DNA of 64,000 nucleotides, from positions 62,001 to 126,000 of the forward strand of contig NZ_CP060694.1 in assembly GCF_014352935.1 (NCBI RefSeq), written 5' to 3'. Every line of letters starts with the position of its first letter. Positions within the stretch are counted from its first letter, which is position 1. Shown here in pieces: positions 28,220-37,017 of the stretch. The notes beneath the pieces were generated by a model, which saw only the letters and a program-made list of their open reading frames with translations, was not told the DNA's origin and made no database searches. The position numbers and the translations under genes were made by a program. Source of the stretch: Aliarcobacter cryaerophilus. GTDB taxonomy: Bacteria; Campylobacterota; Campylobacteria; Campylobacterales; Arcobacteraceae.

Positions 28220-28712
28220 TTGCTAGTTCCTCTTGAATTTCATAAACTGTCTCTATTACTTTTTCCATGCAATCAACACTAAGTTCTCTTTTTAAAGAAG
28301 TTAATATTTTTTCAATAGTTACTTTTATAATTCCAAGTTTATAAGCTTCAGGATCTTCTTGTCTTGCAATTTTTCCCATTTTTGAAAAACTATCACCTAG
28401 ACTTACAATCATTTGAGCTTTATTTTCAACGCTCATTTCTTCATTTTCTCTAATCTCTTTTAGAGTTTGATACATGTAATTAATAAACATTGAGTACATA
28501 TTTTCTTTTGTTTCTTGAGTCTCTTTGATATGCTTTGAAGCTCTTAATGTAAGCCAATCAAAACCTTCAGATTTATCTTTACTTTGATAATTAGCAACTG
28601 TTTTATCACTAACTTCTAAAGCAAGAGCTATATCTGCATAGCTTTTATTTGCATCTACAAATAAGCTTCTAGCTAAAATTCTATTTCTATCTGCATTTGA
28701 TAATTTAGTCAT
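28206..28712 (-). CDS. Terminase small subunit-like protein (DUF1804, Mu gp27)
   Basis: A 168-residue protein with an N-terminal helix-turn-helix (KSYADIALALEVSDKTVANY) and helical C-terminal part, matching DUF1804 at the position of Mu gp27. It would recognise the packaging start site and load the large subunit. It overlaps both neighbours by a few bases. Confidence 0.85.
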   Translation of the reverse strand: MTKLSNADRNRILARSLFVDANKSYADIALALEVSDKTVANYQSKDKSEGFDWLTLRASKHIKETQETKENMYSMFINYMYQTLKEIRENEEMSVENKAQMIVSLGDSFSKMGKIARQEDPEAYKLGIIKVTIEKILTSLKRELSVDCMEKVIETVYEIQEELANVTI

Positions 28713-29110
28713 CTAAACCCTTTAAAATCTACTCTTTTTTTATTTTGGTGTTTAAAAGCAAAGTTCTTTGGATTATCTTGTGCTTTTTCTTTCTCTTCCA
28801 TATTTGTAAGTAATCTTCCTGTACTCATTTTTAGTAAGTAAGCTTCATTCTCTTTTTTTAACTCTTTGTCACTATCTTGTACTAAACCATTTTTTCTTCT
28901 TAGTTCATAGATTGTAAAATCAACAATAATTTTTTTAAGAAGTGGTGTTGGATTGTTTGGCAAAATTATAAAAGACTCACAAAAAGAGATTGAATCATTT
29001 AATGCATCATCAATTACATTTTGATTTAAATTTCCATTTGCATTTAAATCTGATAACTCTTTTAATTCTTGCTCACTTATCTCTTTTAATAAATCTTCAT
29101 TTGTAATCAC
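28709..29110 (-). CDS. DUF1320 head-tail joining protein (Mu gp36)
   Basis: The 133-residue product resembles DUF1320/gp36 in size, in the ITNEDLLKEISEQEL start and in the central helix pattern KKIIVDFTIYELRR. It is a head completion protein. It is the first gene of the leftward gp36-27-28-29-F-G block, and the gap at 29111-29192 upstream holds two direct copies of CGTTTAAAAC (29131-29140, 29142-29151), a possible control site. Confidence 0.75.
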   Translation of the reverse strand: MITNEDLLKEISEQELKELSDLNANGNLNQNVIDDALNDSISFCESFIILPNNPTPLLKKIIVDFTIYELRRKNGLVQDSDKELKKENEAYLLKMSTGRLLTNMEEKEKAQDNPKNFAFKHQNKKRVDFKGFR

Positions 29111-29192
29111 TTTATAAATCCTTTTTAAGGCGTTTAAAACCCGTTTAAAACTTAAAATCTTTTTTCATTTGATATATTTATCGTTTTTAATA

Positions 29193-29225
29193 AAAAAGCT
29201 CATATTTTTGAGATATGAGCTTTTT
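29193..29225 (-). terminator. Intrinsic terminator after the capsid gene
   Basis: AAAAAGCTCATAT (29193-29205) and ATATGAGCTTTTT (29213-29225) form a 13-bp stem. On the minus strand it is followed by more T, and it starts eight bases past the capsid stop. It should separate high capsid expression from the packaging genes; it may work in both directions. Confidence 0.85.
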
Positions 29226-29232
29226 AAATTTT

Positions 29233-30216
29233 TTAAATAAATTTACCTTTTGGAGTTGCAGCAGGTCTTGAATTGTAAACTAAAGGTCTACATTCACTTC
29301 TTACTTCCCATCCTCTACCTTTTGGTAATTCTTCAATAGCACTAAAATATAATGTTGGTTTCATATTTGCAGCTTTTGTATCATTTGCTCTTGAATATCT
29401 TAATTTAAAAATATTCCCATCTTCAGGTAAAAATACACAAGAATCAGCAGGAATAAAATCTTTATCTTCTCCATCACTATTTTTATAAGTAGCAACATAC
29501 TCTTCAAAAATAAGCCCATAAACTTCTAAAGAAGATACACCATCTTTATCTATCCACTTCGCTTGATTTTGTTTAAATAAATCTTCATCTATACATTTTT
29601 GATTTAGCTTATCCATAAAAGTAGGACCAGCTAATGAAGAGATTTTAACTTTTTGAAGACCTAGAATATTTTTAATATGTCTTGTTGCTTCAGATATAGA
29701 ATTTCTTAAAGGTTTATTTGCTTTAAATTCTATTATCAAACCTTGATAGTTTAATTCAAATAGAACTTTTCCTTTTCCATCCATTACTTTGTTAAATAAT
29801 GCACCAGCTGTTTGATATTCTATTGAAGTGTCAAAAGATTCTTTATGCTCTCTTTGAATATCACCAATCTCTTCAGCTAAAGATAGAGATTTATCTTCCC
29901 CTTGAAAAGATTCAATTTGATTTAATTTTTCAGGAGTTATAGGATTTGATAATGGATATCTAGCAGTTTTTGTTTCAAACTCAACAACATCACCTCTATC
30001 ATGAACCAAGTGTTCAGCTTCTGGTGTCACAGATTCCAAAATAACTCCAGCTCCAGTTTTTATCTTAACCGTAAAAGTTGCACCAATTTGACCTTTTCTG
30101 TCTTTTACATATCTATCAAATAAAATAGTTTGAATAGGTTTTAAGTGAGTTAATTTTTCACTAGCAGCTTTAGAAGTCCATTTATTTTTTAATAATTCAT
30201 TTACTGTTTTAAACAT
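29233..30216 (-). CDS. Major capsid protein (lambda gpE-like)
   Basis: A 327-residue protein with the pattern of the major capsid protein E family: an N-terminal region with ILFDRYVKDRKGQIG (residues about 31-45), the TAGALFNKVMDGKGKVLFEL core, and a C-terminal VRSECRPLVYNSRP segment. The Mu major head protein T belongs to a different sequence group, so this is a replacement within the Mu-type module. A terminator follows. Confidence 0.82.
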   Translation of the reverse strand: MFKTVNELLKNKWTSKAASEKLTHLKPIQTILFDRYVKDRKGQIGATFTVKIKTGAGVILESVTPEAEHLVHDRGDVVEFETKTARYPLSNPITPEKLNQIESFQGEDKSLSLAEEIGDIQREHKESFDTSIEYQTAGALFNKVMDGKGKVLFELNYQGLIIEFKANKPLRNSISEATRHIKNILGLQKVKISSLAGPTFMDKLNQKCIDEDLFKQNQAKWIDKDGVSSLEVYGLIFEEYVATYKNSDGEDKDFIPADSCVFLPEDGNIFKLRYSRANDTKAANMKPTLYFSAIEELPKGRGWEVRSECRPLVYNSRPAATPKGKFI

Positions 30217-30225
30217 TTTTTTCCT

Positions 30226-30666
30226 TTATCTTAAAATGATTTTGTTTTTAAACAAAGCTTTTTTCATAGAACTATCGTAGTGTTCTAAATATTTTTCTCT
30301 AACTTCTCCAGTAATTAAAACTGTAACACTTCCAGTTTCAGTTACATTTTCTAAAAGAATTCCATTTGCATCAAATTTTTCTACTTCTTGCCATTTTATT
30401 GCATCATCTTTTGGCTCAGTTTGATTGTTGTCTTCTAGTGAAATCCAAGTACTTCCATTATGGAATACTTCATCATCTTGGCTGTAAGTACCTGTAGTAA
30501 AAATAGGTTTATCTTGAATATTCCAATTAGAACCACCATCTTTTGTTGTTACAACTGTTCCAAGAGTAAAACCATCTCCAGTAATATCAATATTTCCAGA
30601 TACAACTTGAATTTTTTTGATAATTACTTCATCTACAACTAAAGGTCTTTTTGTAATTTCTGGCAT
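30226..30666 (-). CDS. Head decoration protein with a CBM5/12-like insert
   Basis: The 146-residue product has the features of a gpD-like head decoration protein: an N-terminal LVVDEVIIKKIQVVSGN strand and a C-terminal part with VTVLITGEVREKYL. Between them lies an insert of about 40 residues (YSQDDEVFHNGSTWISLEDN, then W) that fits the small aromatic carbohydrate-binding modules of the CBM5/12 type. The insert is inferred from the spaced Tyr/Trp pattern. The gene sits between protease and capsid. Confidence 0.7.
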   Translation of the reverse strand: MPEITKRPLVVDEVIIKKIQVVSGNIDITGDGFTLGTVVTTKDGGSNWNIQDKPIFTTGTYSQDDEVFHNGSTWISLEDNNQTEPKDDAIKWQEVEKFDANGILLENVTETGSVTVLITGEVREKYLEHYDSSMKKALFKNKIILR

Positions 30667-30675
30667 ATTGACTCC

Positions 30676-31485
30676 TTATGCATTTAACTCAGCTTCAGAT
30701 AGCTTTTGTTCTTGTTGATTATGTTGGTTATTACTGTTTGCATACATATTGTTGTTTGGAACTGTAATAGCAGTCATTGTTGATAAAAGTTTTTTAAGTT
30801 CATCAGGATTTGCTTTTCCTAAAGCAATAAGTGACTCTTTTTGTGCAGCACTTACTTTGTTTAATGCAATAGCATTATCAACTTCAGTTTCAACACTTTT
30901 CTCTTTTTCTTTTTCAATCTCTTCATCTTTATTTTTTAATTTTTCTTCTAAAGATTGAACTTTAGCTTCCAAATCATCCATCTTTTTTTGTTCTTCAGGT
31001 GTCATAGACTCCTCCTTATTTTGAATTTGATCTTGTTTATTATTAACTTTAATCTCTCCTAGCTCTTCCATAAAAGGTCGGTTAGTTAAAGCAGCACTAT
31101 GTAATGTCCAACCAATATTTGTAGCAGTTACCTGCTCAATTGTATTTGGTAAAAACACTGGACTAATATATTTATATTTTCTACTTTTTATAAGCTCTAA
31201 ACCAGTTTCTAGCCATTCAATTTTTGCCCATAATTCATCTCCTTTAAAAAATAGTTCTTTTATCCAACCATAGGCTGCACCAGTTCCTTGAAAAACTGTT
31301 GCATGATCTAAATCTATAACACCATCAACTTTGGCATTATCAAAGTTTGTTTTTATTTGTTGTAAATCTTCTAAACTTAGAGAAAAAGCTCCATTACTAT
31401 GCCCTTTCCATTCACCTGTAACAGCTATTTTAAGTTCATTGCTTTTTTGATTAATAGGAAGATTGCAAACTATATATTTACTCAA
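30676..31485 (-). CDS. Prohead protease/scaffold (Mu gpI-like)
   Basis: A 269-residue protein matching the Mu I protease family. The core has VDGVIDLDHATVFQGTGAAYGW-type residues (positions about 54-75), then SPVFLPN and a TLHSAALTNRPFM segment. A coiled C-terminal part (about residues 150-210) looks like scaffold. It would cleave scaffold during head maturation. It may also make a scaffold-only product from an internal start near MTPEEQKKMDD. Confidence 0.85.
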   Translation of the reverse strand: MSKYIVCNLPINQKSNELKIAVTGEWKGHSNGAFSLSLEDLQQIKTNFDNAKVDGVIDLDHATVFQGTGAAYGWIKELFFKGDELWAKIEWLETGLELIKSRKYKYISPVFLPNTIEQVTATNIGWTLHSAALTNRPFMEELGEIKVNNKQDQIQNKEESMTPEEQKKMDDLEAKVQSLEEKLKNKDEEIEKEKEKSVETEVDNAIALNKVSAAQKESLIALGKANPDELKKLLSTMTAITVPNNNMYANSNNQHNQQEQKLSEAELNA

Positions 31486-31918
31486 ATGTCTCTCCTTGCG
31501 AAAATGATGTTTCTATATTAAATTCTATGTTTTTTTGAAATATAACAAGGTATGCATTTTGTGCTTTTGCATCTAGTATTTTTTTTGAAGATTTTAAAAC
31601 GATTGGTTCTGATTCTAATATAGGCTTTAAATATAAAGCTTTATTTACTTCTTGAATTAAAGAGTAAATACTATATCTTTTCTCATCTCTTGTCTTTTCA
31701 TTTTTACTAAAACTAGCAGCTACAAGATATAAAGAAAAAGTGAGTTTTTGCTGATAACCATTTATAGGATTTTCACCTAAAAAATCAACGTATATTGCAG
31801 GCATTTTATTATGATCTATTTTTATATCACTTAGTGAACTAAACTCACCATAATATGTATCTACATTTGGAGTGATTTTTTGAAGTATCTTTTTTAACTC
31901 TTCTTCATAATCTTGCAA
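31478..31918 (-). CDS. Gp37-like protein (DUF1834)
   Basis: The 146-residue product resembles DUF1834/gp37 of Mu by size and a beta-strand pattern (MPAIYVDFLGENPINGYQQ). In Mu gp37 is a head-tail or tail terminator protein. Here it begins the leftward head operon and overlaps the protease gene by eight bases. Confidence 0.7.
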   Translation of the reverse strand: MQDYEEELKKILQKITPNVDTYYGEFSSLSDIKIDHNKMPAIYVDFLGENPINGYQQKLTFSLYLVAASFSKNEKTRDEKRYSIYSLIQEVNKALYLKPILESEPIVLKSSKKILDAKAQNAYLVIFQKNIEFNIETSFSQGETFE

Positions 31919-32091
31919 TATTCCACCTCATATATTTTAATTAAAGTGAAATCTTAATGACAAAAACAACGATTATAAAGCCTTATTTTTTAGAAAAATG
32001 CTTTAAAAAAGTAGTTTAAAAAAATCTATTTCTTTATAGTACTTGTACTTTGAATGTAAAGTTCGGTTCATTAAAAATATAAGGTGAGTGT
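31919..32091. promoter_or_regulatory. Divergent late control region
   Basis: This 173-base gap separates the leftward head operon from the rightward lysis/tail operon and must hold both late promoters. It is very AT-rich, with TTTAAAAAA-type repeats (near 32000-32030) and a TATAGTAC...GTAC stretch near 32035-32047. I cannot name a specific activator site. A regulator such as the Mor-like protein may act here. Confidence 0.5.
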
Positions 32092-32418
32092 ATGGACTTT
32101 TTAAAATTCTTCGATTTAAAAACAGTTTTATTTGTACTTTTAATAGCAGCTTTAAGTTTAATTAGCTTTTCTCAAAGTTCTGAAATTAAAACTTTAAAAG
32201 ATGAAAAAATAACAACTCTTGAAAAGCTTGTTAAATCAGAGCAAGAGCTAAAAAAGTGTGAAGCTAAAGTAAATGAACAAAATCAAAAAATAGAAGATAT
32301 GAAAGTTAAAGTTACATATATAGAGCCAAAAAGTATAGAAAAAATTAAAAATGTATTTATAAAAGATTCGACCTGTGAGTCTGAGTTAAAAGCCTATAAG
32401 GAGTTGTTTAATGAGTAA
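32092..32418 (+). CDS. Inner-membrane spanin-like protein (Rz-like)
   Basis: A 108-residue protein with one N-terminal membrane segment (TVLFVLLIAALSLISFS) and a long coiled coil. It is directly followed, with eight bases of overlap, by a small lipoprotein. That arrangement is typical of Rz/Rz1 spanins, which fuse inner and outer membranes in the last step of lysis. Confidence 0.75.
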   Translation: MDFLKFFDLKTVLFVLLIAALSLISFSQSSEIKTLKDEKITTLEKLVKSEQELKKCEAKVNEQNQKIEDMKVKVTYIEPKSIEKIKNVFIKDSTCESELKAYKELFNE

Positions 32419-32650
32419 AGTTTTAATACTTTTATTTTTATTTGCTTTAGCATTTACAGGATGTACTCCAAAGATACAAACAGAATATATCTACAAAGAT
32501 GTGTATGTTCCAGTTAAGTGTAATGCAAAAATGCCAACAAAACCAACAAATAATGGAAGCTTTGAGTCTCATAAAGAAAAAATGCTTTATTTTTTAAGAA
32601 CTGAAGCTCTTTTAAAAGAGTGTATAGGAGTTAATGATGAGAGTAACTAG
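32411..32650 (+). CDS. Outer-membrane spanin lipoprotein (Rz1-like)
   Basis: A 79-residue lipoprotein: signal MSKVLILLFLFALAFTGC with a lipobox (FTGC), and proline-containing mature part. It partners the upstream Rz-like protein in the spanin complex. Confidence 0.78.
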   Translation: MSKVLILLFLFALAFTGCTPKIQTEYIYKDVYVPVKCNAKMPTKPTNNGSFESHKEKMLYFLRTEALLKECIGVNDESN

Positions 32651-32771
32651 TAAAAAAACAAAAACAAAATCAGAGTTTAAACTTTATGATGAATTCCTTT
32701 GTGTAGTTGTTTTAGTTGTTTGTGGATTATTTGCTTATGAAATGTTAGTGAGTACTGGAGTTATAAGATGA
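32637..32771 (+). CDS. 44-residue membrane peptide of the lysis cluster
   Basis: The ATG at 32637 overlaps the spanin gene, and its stop overlaps the next start at 32768. The product has a lysine-rich N-terminus and one membrane segment (FLCVVVLVVCGLFAYEML). It may be a second holin or antiholin; that is inferred only from position and hydrophobicity. Confidence 0.65.
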   Translation: MRVTSKKTKTKSEFKLYDEFLCVVVLVVCGLFAYEMLVSTGVIR

Positions 32772-33082
32772 AATTAGATGATTTGCTTTTCATGTGTATT
32801 TTATCAGTTATCTCTTTTGTGGCTGGTGTAATTGGTCTTATAAATCGTGCTGAACATATAAACAAAGAAAAATTAAAAGACAAAATCATCTTTTTATGGA
32901 TTGGTGGAGTTAGCTCTGTTTTAATTGGTTTGATTGTTTATGAGATAAGTTTTTATTTTTTACAAAATCAAAGAGTTTGTTTAGCAATTAGTGCATTTTG
33001 TGCATGGATTGGTACAAGATTATTACTTGAAGCTCAAAGTCGAGCATTACATTTTATTCAAAACTACAAAAAAGAAGATTAG
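32768..33082 (+). CDS. Holin (LydA/phage holin 3 type)
   Basis: A 104-residue protein with three membrane segments (about residues 7-26, 40-60 and 68-85), ending in an amphipathic charged tail. This fits holins of the LydA kind, which form the membrane holes that let the endolysin at 15467-16063 out. It sits between spanins and tail genes. Confidence 0.75.
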   Translation: MKLDDLLFMCILSVISFVAGVIGLINRAEHINKEKLKDKIIFLWIGGVSSVLIGLIVYEISFYFLQNQRVCLAISAFCAWIGTRLLLEAQSRALHFIQNYKKED

Positions 33083-33832
33083 ATGTTAAATTTAGTAGAA
33101 CTAAAAAGAAGATTAGAAAACATTGTTCAAGTTGGTCAAATTAGTGCTACAAAAAATCAAGATGGAAAAGCACTTGCTAGAGTAGTTGTGCATGATGTTG
33201 GTGAAGATAAAAGAGTAACTGATTTCTTGCCAGTGATTGGTTTTGCTAACTCTTTTGCAAGAGTGTTTTTTCCACTAAGAGCTGGAGAGCAGGTTTTAGT
33301 AATAAGCCTTTTTGGTGATGCAAATAAAGGTTTTATTCTTAGATCTATATTTAATAAATCTTGTAAAGAGCCAGATGGTGCAAGTGAAACTAAAACAATA
33401 ATAGAATTTGAAGATGGAGCAATTTTATCTTATGACACAAAAAGTTCTACTTTAGAGGTTTTAAATCAAAAGACTATAAATGTAAAAGTTGGTGAAGCTG
33501 TAAATGTTGAAGTAGGGCAAACAGTAGTTATAAATGTAGGACAAAGTGCAAAAATAGTTGCACCAACTGTTGATATTGAATCTACTACTACAACTATTAA
33601 AAGCACATCAATAAATCTATTGGGAAATACATTAATTCAAGGTGGAATTACTACACAAGGTGTAAATGGTGGAGCAGGAACTTTTAGCATAGATGGAACT
33701 TTAGATATTACTCAAAATTTATCTACAGGTGGAGATGCAAGTATTGGTGGAAATGCAGATGTCTCTGGAAGTATTACTGATAGTAGAGGTGATTTAACAA
33801 ATCACACAAACGAAGGTAAAAGTAGAGATTAA
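33083..33832 (+). CDS. Baseplate spike protein (P2 gpV-like)
   Basis: The 249-residue protein has an N-terminal OB-fold of the phage_base_V family (GKALARVVVHDVGEDKRVTDFLPVIG-type region, residues about 28-53). A C-terminal repetitive beta-helix follows, rich in V/T/S/G (about residues 130-245). It forms the trimeric membrane-piercing needle of the contractile tail. Confidence 0.88.
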   Translation: MLNLVELKRRLENIVQVGQISATKNQDGKALARVVVHDVGEDKRVTDFLPVIGFANSFARVFFPLRAGEQVLVISLFGDANKGFILRSIFNKSCKEPDGASETKTIIEFEDGAILSYDTKSSTLEVLNQKTINVKVGEAVNVEVGQTVVINVGQSAKIVAPTVDIESTTTTIKSTSINLLGNTLIQGGITTQGVNGGAGTFSIDGTLDITQNLSTGGDASIGGNADVSGSITDSRGDLTNHTNEGKSRD

Positions 33833-33833
33833 T

Positions 33834-34151
33834 ATGGCTAAAAGAATATCAAGAGAAAAAAGCTTTAAGCGAATAATAGAAACTCCTTTAGGAACTAGAG
33901 TTTATCTTCCACATTTTGGTTCAAGAATTCATGAGCTAATAGATAAAACAATGAATCAAAAGTGGGTTTTATTATTTCAAAAATATCTTTATGAATGTTT
34001 TTTTGATGAGAACTGGGAGCCTTGGGATGATAGATTAATTCCAGATGGTGTAACTGTGACTTACTTTGATGAAAAAGAAGCAGCTATTACTTGTGAGATA
34101 AAGTTTCAAGATGGAACAGTTTTATCATATGGCGTAGGAAGTGAAAAATGA
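33834..34151 (+). CDS. Baseplate wedge protein (P2 gpW/T4 gp25-like)
   Basis: A 105-residue protein of the gp25-like family, with the LGTRVYLPHFGSRIHELID and RLIPDGVTVTYFDE patterns. It starts contraction signalling in the baseplate wedge. It starts two bases after gpV and overlaps gpJ. Confidence 0.9.
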   Translation: MAKRISREKSFKRIIETPLGTRVYLPHFGSRIHELIDKTMNQKWVLLFQKYLYECFFDENWEPWDDRLIPDGVTVTYFDEKEAAITCEIKFQDGTVLSYGVGSEK

Positions 34152-35326
34152 TCAACATTGCATCGTTACCAAAACCAGCTGTATTACTAGAACTTGATTA
34201 TAACAAAATCAAACAAGCAAATATTGATGAGCTTAAAAAACTTGATCCTGATTGGGAGCATATAGAATCAGATGATTTTATGCCAAATATAGAAGCAAAT
34301 GCATATAGAGAGTTGCATTTAAGACAAGAGTTTAATCAATTAGCTCTAGCTTTCTTTTTAGCAACTGCAACAAAAGCTGATCTAGATAACTGGGGAGCTG
34401 CTTATGACTGTTTGAGATTAGAAGGAGCACATCCTTGGGCTAATTATACTTTTTCATTATCTGAAGTAAGAAATAGTGATATTACTATTAACAAAGGTCT
34501 TACTTTAACTGATGATGAGAGTAAATATGAAGCAAGATTGATTGAAGATGTAGTTATTAAAAAAGGTGAACTTGAAGCTGTTGGAAAAGTAGAACTTCAA
34601 CTTTATACATCAAGTAGTGATATTCAAACAAATAATATAACTACAACTCTTCCTTACATTTTAGAAGCAAAAGCAAACTCTGATTTTAAAGCTGGAGCTG
34701 AGGTAGAAAGTGATGATGATTATAGGTTTAGAATTCTTTTAAGTATGAGTGATAAATCAACAGCTGGATCAAGTGCGACGTATAAGTCTTATGCATATAA
34801 AGCTGATGAGAGAATAGAGGATATTAAAGTTGTAAACGGAATAAAAGATTTTTCTACTTATTTGCCTTTGTTTTTAGGAAAAAATGAACTTGAAATTCTT
34901 GATGGAATTAGAAATTTAATAGCTGATTTTTGTACTGTAATTGTTTATTACTATTCTCAAAATGCAGATGCTTTAATGCAACAACGAATAGAAGAGATTT
35001 TAAATAGTGACACAGTTAGACCTATGACAGATTATGTAAAAGTTATTGAGGCTACTCCAAAACTATTTCAAATAACAGCTGTTTTAAATTGTGAGAAAAA
35101 TCAAGAGTATGGACTTATTCAAACTCAAGCTTTAGAGAATTTAACAAAGAATTTAATTAAGTTGCGAAAAATTGGAGAGAGCATTACTTTATCAGAAATC
35201 AACGATTTTTTAAGAGTTGGTGGAGTTAAAGAGGTAGTTATTTTAGAACCAACTGAAAATGTAACTGTTTTATCTCATGAAATAGGAGTGTGTGATGAGT
35301 TCAACATCTCTACTGCCACAATCTGA
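34148..35326 (+). CDS. Baseplate protein J (P2 gpJ-like)
   Basis: A 392-residue baseplate wedge protein. Supporting patterns are the N-terminal FLATATKADLDNWGA region (residues about 75-90) and SDDDYRFRILLSMSDKSTAGS (about 192-212), typical of the J family, plus the V-W-J-I gene order. Confidence 0.9.
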   Translation: MINIASLPKPAVLLELDYNKIKQANIDELKKLDPDWEHIESDDFMPNIEANAYRELHLRQEFNQLALAFFLATATKADLDNWGAAYDCLRLEGAHPWANYTFSLSEVRNSDITINKGLTLTDDESKYEARLIEDVVIKKGELEAVGKVELQLYTSSSDIQTNNITTTLPYILEAKANSDFKAGAEVESDDDYRFRILLSMSDKSTAGSSATYKSYAYKADERIEDIKVVNGIKDFSTYLPLFLGKNELEILDGIRNLIADFCTVIVYYYSQNADALMQQRIEEILNSDTVRPMTDYVKVIEATPKLFQITAVLNCEKNQEYGLIQTQALENLTKNLIKLRKIGESITLSEINDFLRVGGVKEVVILEPTENVTVLSHEIGVCDEFNISTATI

Positions 35327-35933
35327 AGATGATAAATTAAAAGCTATTGATCTAGCTTATGAGATAAGAGTTGCAAAAATAAAACAAGAGCTGCAAGTAA
35401 TATCAACTTTGGCTCAACCAAAAAGAGCAGATGAAAGATTTTTGCCATATCTAGCACATAGCCATCAAGTTGCTTTTTGGAGCAATGATTTAACTTTAGA
35501 TGAAAAAAGAGCAATTATTGATTTTAGTATTCATCTTCATAGAAAAAAAGGAACTTTGTTTGCTTTAAAAGAGGTTTTAAAAAGATTAAACATTGATGTT
35601 AAGTTTTATGAGTGGTTTGAATATCAAGGACTACCATATCACTTTAAAGTAGATGTTGATTTTTTAAATAGACCTATTGAAGATAAAGATTTAAAAATTA
35701 TTGAAGAGTTTATTGAAATCTATAAAAACACAAAAAGTATTTTAGAGCTTATAAACATAAATATAAAAACAAATCTAAAAGAGAAATATGCAATGGCAAC
35801 AATTACAGGTGAAGATATAGAAGTTTTACCATATACGGTAAGAAATTTAAACTTTTCACAAAAAGAGATATATGCAACTGCAATTAAAATGAGTGAATGT
35901 ATCACTTTGAATTTAGTAATAGGAGATTTATAA
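35295..35933 (+). CDS. Tail protein I (P2 gpI-like)
   Basis: The start at 35295 follows ATAGGAGTGTGTG and overlaps gpJ by 32 bases. The 212-residue protein shows the gpI family pattern: LPYLAHSHQVAFWSNDLTLDEKRAIIDFS-type segment and HRKKGTLFALKEVL. It is a baseplate wedge subunit to which the fibre attaches. Confidence 0.88.
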   Translation: MSSTSLLPQSEDDKLKAIDLAYEIRVAKIKQELQVISTLAQPKRADERFLPYLAHSHQVAFWSNDLTLDEKRAIIDFSIHLHRKKGTLFALKEVLKRLNIDVKFYEWFEYQGLPYHFKVDVDFLNRPIEDKDLKIIEEFIEIYKNTKSILELININIKTNLKEKYAMATITGEDIEVLPYTVRNLNFSQKEIYATAIKMSECITLNLVIGDL

Positions 35934-35936
35934 AAA

Positions 35937-37007
35937 ATGGAAAACTTTTATACTCTGTTAAGTAATACAGGAATAAATGCAATTATCGCTGCACGTGCTA
36001 GTAATAGTGAAGTTAAATTAACAAAAATAGCAGTTGGTGATGGAGATATTATACCTTCACAAGATATGACAGCTTTAAAAAGTGAAAAGCATAGGTTTAA
36101 TATAAACTCTATTATTCAGGATATAGATAATCCAAATTATCTAATAGTAGAGGGTGTAATTCCTTCGAATGTTGGTGGATTTTATGTAAGTGAAGTAGCA
36201 ATTTATACTGATCAAAATACACTTTTTGCTATTGGAAGTTTACCAAAAACGTACAAACCACTTTTAGAAGAGGGAAGTGCAAAAGATTTAACTATAAAAA
36301 TATTTTTAGAAGTAACAAATGCAGATAATGTAACTTTAAAAGTAGATGATAGTGTAGTTTTAGCAACTAGAAAATTTGTATTAAGCGAACTAAAAAAATA
36401 TGCACTTATTAATGGTGATGAAACTAAGAGGTTTAAAGTAGCTGATGCAGTTGAGCCAAATGAGGCAATAAATAAAAAACAATTAAATGAAGCTACAAAC
36501 AGAATCGGACTATATGATGTAGGCTATGAAGCAAAGCCTTATCATATTATCGCTTTTGGTGGTGAGTTTAACAGAGCTCATTATCCAAAGCTTTGGGTAT
36601 GGCTACAAGGAAAAAGTTTTTTAAAAACCGAAACCGAATGGCAAGCTGAAGCTTTAGCTAATGATGGAATTTGTGGTTTCTATTCAAGTGGTAATGGAAC
36701 AACGACTTTTAGAGTGCCAAATATAGATGAAGCTTTCTTAAGACCTTCAAGTAGAGGTGTTGGGAGTTATCAAAGTGATGCTATTCGAAATATTATTGGA
36801 ACTTCTTTTTGGGCTCAATATGGTTTTACTGAACCTGGTTCTGTTTCTGGAGCATTTAAAGCTGGCCCAAGAAATTTGAGAGATTTTATGGGAGCTGGTG
36901 GATATGCAAGTAGTGCTTTGCTTTTTGATGCATCTTTAGTAGTTCCAACAGCAAATGAAAATAGACCAAAAAATATTGCAATTCTACCATTGATAGTGGC
37001 AAAGTAA
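35937..37007 (+). CDS. Tail fibre protein (P2 gpH-like N-terminus, collar-type C-terminus)
   Basis: A 356-residue fibre. The N-terminal 150 residues match the DUF3751 tail-fibre domain (KLTKIAVGDGD, NVGGFYVSEVAIYT). The C-terminal part has a tail-collar-like GNGTTTFRVPNIDEAFLRPS segment and a glycine-rich tip. It is the likely receptor-binding protein. It is short for a fibre, and no invertible segment or second fibre gene is seen. Confidence 0.85.
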   Translation: MENFYTLLSNTGINAIIAARASNSEVKLTKIAVGDGDIIPSQDMTALKSEKHRFNINSIIQDIDNPNYLIVEGVIPSNVGGFYVSEVAIYTDQNTLFAIGSLPKTYKPLLEEGSAKDLTIKIFLEVTNADNVTLKVDDSVVLATRKFVLSELKKYALINGDETKRFKVADAVEPNEAINKKQLNEATNRIGLYDVGYEAKPYHIIAFGGEFNRAHYPKLWVWLQGKSFLKTETEWQAEALANDGICGFYSSGNGTTTFRVPNIDEAFLRPSSRGVGSYQSDAIRNIIGTSFWAQYGFTEPGSVSGAFKAGPRNLRDFMGAGGYASSALLFDASLVVPTANENRPKNIAILPLIVAK

Positions 37008-37017
37008 GGAAATAAAT

